35,287 bases of DNA from an uncultured Microbacterium sp. Its GTDB lineage: Bacteria; Actinomycetota; Actinomycetes; Actinomycetales; Microbacteriaceae. A program made the translations under genes and the position numbers. The notes under the pieces are model-generated. The model worked only from the letters and a program-made list of their open reading frames with translations, searched no databases and was not told where the DNA came from. The stretch covers positions 1 through 35,287 of the forward strand of contig CANNEP010000028.1 in the NCBI GenBank assembly GCA_947503655.1, in the 5' to 3' direction. Below are positions 31,252 through 35,287 of this stretch, piece by piece (within the stretch, counting starts at the first letter, position 1; every line of letters begins with the position of its first letter).

Positions 31252-32544
31252 ATGCGTATTGCCGTTGTAGCCCTCGGAAAAATCGGCCTCCCCCTCGCCG
31301 TTCAGTTTGCAGCCTCTGGGCACGACGTCACCGGTGTCGACGTAAATCAAAAGGCCGTTGACCTGATCAACGCCGGCGTTGAGCCGTTTCCGGGCGAAGC
31401 GCACCTGCAGGAGAAGCTGACCGAGCTGGTTCCGGCTGGCCGCTTGCGCGCGACGACGGACTACGCTGAGGCGATTCCCGGTGCCGACGCTGTTGTGCTC
31501 GTCGCGCCGGTATTCGTTCACGATGAGACGTGGGAGCCCGACTTCAAGTACATGGACGCCGCGACGCGTTCGCTGGCCGAGCACTTGACCCCAGGAACCC
31601 TCGTTTCGTACGAAACGACGCTGCCGGTCGGTACAACCCGCGACCGCTTCACCCCCATGCTCGAAGCGGGCTCGGGGCTCAAAGAAAGTGTCGACTTCTT
31701 CGTCGCGTACTCGCCCGAGCGCGTTCTCACCGGTCGCGTCTTTGCCGACCTGCGGAAGTACCCGAAGCTGATTGGCGCGCTGTCCGACGAGGGCAACCGT
31801 CGCGCCCGCGAGTTTTACGAAGCCGTGCTTCAGTTCGATGAGCGTCCGGATCTGCCACGCCCGAATGGTGTGTGGGACCTCGGAACCACGGAAGCATCTG
31901 AGATGGCGAAGCTTGCGGAAACGACGTATCGCGACGTCAACATTGGCCTGGCAAACCAGTTCGGCCTGTTTGCGGCCGCCAACGGCATCGATGTTTATAA
32001 AGTCATCGAAGCGTGCAATTCGCAGCCGTACAGCCACATTCACCGCCCGGGTATTGCTGTCGGCGGCCACTGCATCCCCGTCTACCCGCGCCTGTACCTT
32101 TCGACCGACCCCGATGCCGACATTGTGCGCACGGCACGACAGCTTAACGCGTCGATGCCCGAGCGTCTGGTATCTCAAGCGGGATCCCTTCTCGGCGATC
32201 TAACGGGCATGAAAGCCGTTGTGCTCGGTGCCGCATATCGTGGCGGCGTGAAGGAGACGGCGTTCTCGGGAGTGTTCCCCACGGTTGCCGCGCTCCGTTC
32301 TCGTGGTGCCGACGTCTGGGTTCACGACCCGCTCTACACCGACGATGAGCTTCGCGGTCTCGGATTCGAGCCCTACCACGTCGGAGACAACGCTGATCTG
32401 GTAATTCTGCAGACCGACCACGCCGACTATCGCTCGCTGAGCCCCGCCAATTTCCCGGGAATCCGGTTGCTCGTCGATGGTCGCAATGCGACAGTTGCCG
32501 AGGCCTGGGCGGGCGTTCCTCGTATCGTGGTCGGCGCTGCCTAG
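31252..32544 (+). CDS. wbpA: Nucleotide-sugar 6-dehydrogenase, WbpA/WecC-like
   Basis: NAD-dependent four-electron oxidation of a UDP-N-acetylhexosamine to the uronic acid. In 430 residues it shows the Rossmann start VVALGKIGLPLAVQFA, YETTLPVGTT, the YSPERV motif (153-158), AKLAETTYRDVNIGLANQF with Lys220, and catalytic Cys274 in GGHCIPVYP. The C-terminal domain has LGAAYRGGVKET and VHDPLY. The SPER and HCIPV features place it with UDP-GlcNAc/UDP-ManNAc dehydrogenases rather than UDP-glucose dehydrogenase. Together with wbpB, E, D and I it would start the route to diacetamido-uronic acids. A ~12-residue insertion before GTTEASEMAK (DERPDLPRPNGVW) is unusual. Confidence 0.88.
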   Translation: MRIAVVALGKIGLPLAVQFAASGHDVTGVDVNQKAVDLINAGVEPFPGEAHLQEKLTELVPAGRLRATTDYAEAIPGADAVVLVAPVFVHDETWEPDFKYMDAATRSLAEHLTPGTLVSYETTLPVGTTRDRFTPMLEAGSGLKESVDFFVAYSPERVLTGRVFADLRKYPKLIGALSDEGNRRAREFYEAVLQFDERPDLPRPNGVWDLGTTEASEMAKLAETTYRDVNIGLANQFGLFAAANGIDVYKVIEACNSQPYSHIHRPGIAVGGHCIPVYPRLYLSTDPDADIVRTARQLNASMPERLVSQAGSLLGDLTGMKAVVLGAAYRGGVKETAFSGVFPTVAALRSRGADVWVHDPLYTDDELRGLGFEPYHVGDNADLVILQTDHADYRSLSPANFPGIRLLVDGRNATVAEAWAGVPRIVVGAA

Positions 32545-32567
32545 CAAATCTCACTAGCCGTAGCCGG

Positions 32568-32573
32568 TACGAT
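32568..32573 (+). promoter_or_regulatory. -10 box TACGAT upstream of the second DUF6541-like gene
   Basis: TACGAT lies 29 bases before ATG 32603. A leader of about 20 bases with GGGGAG at 32593-32598 follows, so this gene is not leaderless. Confidence 0.4.
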
Positions 32574-32602
32574 CGATTGCAACGGCGTGCTTGGGGAGAT
32601 AC

Positions 32603-34525
32603 ATGACCTGGATTGAAGCGGCTCCGGTCGTCATCGTTGCACTGATTGTGGTGTTTGTGCCCGGTTACGGGGCCGCGTGGATCGCCGGATTCTCTCCTTC
32701 CACACGCCTCGCTGTGGCCGCCCCGCTTAGCCTCGGGGCCATTGCAGTGGCCGCGATCGTCAACATGGTGATTCCCTTCCGCTGGGGCGTGATCGCGTGG
32801 CTCCTCTCCGTCGTCGCCCTGTTGGTTCTGGCCGCCGGGCTGCGCTGGCTTGACCGTGGGTCCGGTCGGCGCGCCCCCGAGCAGACTCCGCTGCAATGGT
32901 GGATGCTGGTCGCGTTGCTGATCGCGTTCATCCTGTTGGCTGTGCAGCTCGCACGGGTCACCGGCGTCCCAGAGAACATCTCGCAGACCTTCGACAACGT
33001 CTATCACCTGAACGGTGTGCGCTGGGTGGCGGAGAGCGGGTACATCGCGCCGACCCGCCAGTTACTGCCTAGTTTTTACCCGAGTCTGTGGCACGCGCTG
33101 ACGGGTACCGTCATGATGCTGACGGGTGCAAGCGTTCCGGTCGCTGTCAACGCCGTCACGATTGCCCTGGGGGCGCTCGTATGGCCGTTGGCCTGCATCA
33201 CGCTCGTGGCACGCATCGCTGGATGCCAGCCGGTTGCGGTTGTCATTGGCGCCGTCCTCTCGGCAACGATCCCGTTGTTCCCGATGCTCATGTTGGACTT
33301 CGGCGTGCTCTACCCGAATGTCCTATCTATCGCGCTGCTTCCGGCGGTGCTCGCCGCTCTCCTTTTCGTGCTGGACATCGGTAGCAAGGATTTGCCGCGA
33401 CCGGCTCTCTGGTCGCGGTGGGCGCTCCTGCTGGTTTCAATCGGAACCCTCGCGCTGGCGCACCCGAGCACCTTTATCGCGTTCTTGATCTTTGGCGGGT
33501 TCGCTGTCATTGCTTGGTTGGTGCGCTGGGTGCGGGGCCCCGGAGCCGAGGTAACGACCCGCCAGAAGAGACTCGTCAACGCAGGTGTTGTCGCGCTCGG
33601 TGTCGTGGCCCTCGGTATTTTCGTCGTTGCACGACCGGCCGCAGATCTCGCGTTTTGGCCCCCCACGCGCACCCCCATTGACGGTGCCGTTGATGTTCTC
33701 TCGCTCGCCCTGGTCGGGCGCCCAGCGTTGTGGGCGGTGGTCGCCCTCGCGGTTGCCGGAATTGTTGCCATTTTCATCAAGCGGCGCGATCTGTGGTGGT
33801 TGGTTGCCTCGTATGCTGCGCTGGCGGCCATCTACTTCGTCTGCGTCGCCGGGCCGCACAACCGTGTGCGCGCGTTGATCAGCGGCACCTGGTACAACGA
33901 CGCCAACCGCATCGCATCGCTGTTTCCGGCTCTCCTCATCCCGTTGGCGGCGGTGGGCCTCATGACGCTGACACACTGGCTGTTGAGCTTCGTGCCTAAG
34001 ACGCAACCGCGTGCCGTGCGAGTAGCCGGCGTGACGCTCGTTACCGTGGCGGTGGCTGCCGTCGCGATTGTCAATCCGAGCATCGGTGTCGCAGAACGCT
34101 CCATGGCGCGGGTTTATGCTCAGACACCGAGCTCGCCGTTGCTGAACGATGACGAGCGCACCCTTCTTTCACGACTCGACGATGTGGTTCCGGCGGGCGA
34201 CGTCATCGCGGGTAGCCCATGGACGGGTACCTCCCTGGCGTACGCCCTGTCGAACCGTGAAGTTTTGCTCACCAATATTTTCGATGAGGTGACCCCCGCG
34301 AAAGACCTCATCGTCAACAAGCTCGACCAGGCCACTACCAATCCTGAGGTCTGTGCCGCGTTGCAGGCGGAGAACGTGCGCTGGGTGCTCGACTTCGGTC
34401 CGCTGGGCGTGCATGCGGGGCCGCACCCCTATCCGGGCCTCGAGCAAGCAGGGCCGGACGTGCTCTCGCTCGTGGATTCCGAGGGCGAAGCGAAGCTTTA
34501 CCGCATTATCGCTTGCGACGAATAG
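32603..34525 (+). CDS. DUF6541-like polytopic membrane protein, GT-C-like glycosyltransferase candidate (copy 2)
   Basis: The protein has 640 residues with many membrane segments and a soluble C-terminal domain from ~500. The outward loop NISQTFDNVYHLNGVRW holds Asp131 and His135 at the same place as Asp130/His134 of the copy at 16768. SFYPSLWHALTG, FGVLYPNVLS, WYNDANRIASLFP and the end LYRIIACDE also match that copy. A GT-C transferase that extends or decorates the polymer outside the membrane is the most likely role, without direct proof. ATG 32603 is chosen because GGGGAG stands four bases upstream; TTG 32591 lies within that leader. It converges with the next gene, 17 bases away. Confidence 0.72.
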   Translation: MTWIEAAPVVIVALIVVFVPGYGAAWIAGFSPSTRLAVAAPLSLGAIAVAAIVNMVIPFRWGVIAWLLSVVALLVLAAGLRWLDRGSGRRAPEQTPLQWWMLVALLIAFILLAVQLARVTGVPENISQTFDNVYHLNGVRWVAESGYIAPTRQLLPSFYPSLWHALTGTVMMLTGASVPVAVNAVTIALGALVWPLACITLVARIAGCQPVAVVIGAVLSATIPLFPMLMLDFGVLYPNVLSIALLPAVLAALLFVLDIGSKDLPRPALWSRWALLLVSIGTLALAHPSTFIAFLIFGGFAVIAWLVRWVRGPGAEVTTRQKRLVNAGVVALGVVALGIFVVARPAADLAFWPPTRTPIDGAVDVLSLALVGRPALWAVVALAVAGIVAIFIKRRDLWWLVASYAALAAIYFVCVAGPHNRVRALISGTWYNDANRIASLFPALLIPLAAVGLMTLTHWLLSFVPKTQPRAVRVAGVTLVTVAVAAVAIVNPSIGVAERSMARVYAQTPSSPLLNDDERTLLSRLDDVVPAGDVIAGSPWTGTSLAYALSNREVLLTNIFDEVTPAKDLIVNKLDQATTNPEVCAALQAENVRWVLDFGPLGVHAGPHPYPGLEQAGPDVLSLVDSEGEAKLYRIIACDE

Positions 34526-34542
34526 CGGCTACACCGCACCGC

Positions 34543-35287
34543 TTATTCGCGGGGTGAGAACGGCTCAAAGTTGGGTCGGTCTGGTGTCGCTTGAATATCG
34601 AGTTGCAGACTCGTGAGAAGCATCTGTATGCCGATCATGAGGGGTAGCGCGGCCAACATCACGGTGGCGGCCGTTGCCACAACAGATGACGCGATTTGGA
34701 ACATCACCCAGATCGAAATGCCAATGCCGATGCCGGTCATGAGTAACCCGCCGAAGAGCAACAGCGCGATCGGGGAGAACGACCACAGAACGTAGCGGTA
34801 CCAAATGCGCGACCAGTAGCCCACCGTGAGGCGGTTGAGGAGCTCCGGTACGACCTTTCGCAGCTTGATGCTGGAAACTTCGTCGCCGTATACGGCGGGA
34901 ATCGGAACATCGGTGGCAGAGACCTGCAGAATGTTCAGTTTGATGAGCAGATCGTTTTCGAAGCTGTACCGCTCGGCGACCGAATCCAGGTCGACACGCT
35001 TGAGTACCTCGGTGCGAACAGCGGTGTACCCATTTTGCGGGTCAAACAGATTCCAGTACCCGCTCGAGAGCTTGTTCATGAACGACAACACCACGTTGCC
35101 AAATACTCGATACCCAGGCATGCCCTTGAACGATTCGGGGCCGTAAAAGCGGTTGGCCTTCGCGAACCCGTAGCCATCGTCGGTGACCTTGTTTAACAGG
35201 TCGGGCAGGTAATGCGGATCCATTTGGGCATCGCCAGCCATCACGACATTGACGTCGGCACCCAATTCCATAGCGGTGCGGTGCGCG
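34543..35287 (-). CDS. GT2 glycosyltransferase with C-terminal membrane helices (5' end outside window)
   Basis: The frame is open to the window edge and ends at 34543, so about 248 C-terminal residues are seen. AHRTAMELGADVNVVMAGDAQMDPHYLP is the D-x-D-type catalytic region of polyprenyl-phosphate GT2 enzymes; the ATG at 35271 falls inside it and is not the start. GNVVLSFMNKLSSGYWNLFDPQNGYTA and AERYSFENDLLIKLN match the acceptor region. Two hydrophobic segments follow (one beginning WSFSPIALLLFGG, the other ASSVVATAATVML), typical of lipid-phosphate sugar synthases such as GtrB/ArnC-like proteins. The product could supply a lipid-phosphate sugar to the GT-C-like proteins nearby. Confidence 0.85.
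   Translation of the reverse strand, partial: AHRTAMELGADVNVVMAGDAQMDPHYLPDLLNKVTDDGYGFAKANRFYGPESFKGMPGYRVFGNVVLSFMNKLSSGYWNLFDPQNGYTAVRTEVLKRVDLDSVAERYSFENDLLIKLNILQVSATDVPIPAVYGDEVSSIKLRKVVPELLNRLTVGYWSRIWYRYVLWSFSPIALLLFGGLLMTGIGIGISIWVMFQIASSVVATAATVMLAALPLMIGIQMLLTSLQLDIQATPDRPNFEPFSPRE

Noticed and set aside
30094..32544. Simple WecB-WecC pair making only UDP-ManNAcA
   Set aside because: Possible, but the epimerase shows WbpI-type motifs and the nearby wbpD/E/B trio explains a diacetamido sugar better. Kept as the alternative in the gene entries.
34520..34550. Short inverted repeat AGCGG/CCGCT between the last two genes as a bidirectional terminator
   Set aside because: Only five base pairs around a ten-base loop and no T-run on either strand; it is not reliable.
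9947..35287. Mobile or recently acquired glycan island
   Set aside because: No transposase, integrase, tRNA target, flanking direct repeats or clear change in base composition was seen at the borders.

Overview
The window comes from a high-GC Gram-positive actinobacterium, most likely a member of the Microbacteriaceae (genus not resolvable by eye). The signs are the GC-rich coding bias, frequent GTG starts, an actinobacterial acyl-CoA carboxylase beta/epsilon pair next to birA, the purK-purE-LCP order, and many promoters in which a TAnnnT -10 box lies 6-7 bases before the start codon (leaderless transcripts). I saw no rRNA, tRNA, CRISPR array, insertion sequence or phage gene.

Positions 1-9950 are housekeeping. 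They hold the tail of a NUDIX CoA pyrophosphatase, a TrmA/RlmCD-type RNA methyltransferase whose only cysteine is the catalytic one, and an overlapping three-gene signalling operon (NarL-type response regulator, histidine kinase, and a membrane protein that looks like a degenerate kinase). A minus-strand accD-accE pair follows, divergent from birA, and then a bacterial PH-domain membrane protein, purK and purE.

Positions 9947-35287 are a cell-envelope glycopolymer locus. An LCP ligase gene overlaps purE. It is followed by a glycosyltransferase, a secreted protein with nine FG-GAP/VCBS-like repeats behind an unusual eight-cysteine N-terminal domain, and a Wzm/Wzt-type ABC polysaccharide exporter coupled to a large DUF6541-like (GT-C-like) membrane protein. 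Next comes an 11-gene, mostly overlapping run (18726-30022): a polyprenyl-phosphate-type GT2 with its DUF2304 partner, GT4 enzymes, a WbpD/WbpE/WbpB-like sugar-modification trio, a PglK/MsbA-like ABC flippase and four more glycosyltransferases. Three singly promoted genes then follow: a WbpI-like UDP-sugar 2-epimerase, a WbpA-like UDP-sugar 6-dehydrogenase and a second DUF6541-like protein. A convergent, incomplete GT2 gene closes the window.

Taken together, the five Wbp-like enzymes can account for all steps from UDP-GlcNAc to UDP-2,3-diacetamido-2,3-dideoxy-glucuronic/mannuronic acid. Inferred model: this acidic sugar is built into a lipid-linked glycan by the seven or more glycosyltransferases. 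The glycan is moved across the membrane by the PglK-like and/or Wzm/Wzt transporters, extended outside by the GT-C-like proteins, and joined to peptidoglycan by the LCP ligase, giving a teichuronic-acid-like wall polymer. Enzyme families are read from the sequence; substrate assignments and the combined pathway are inference.
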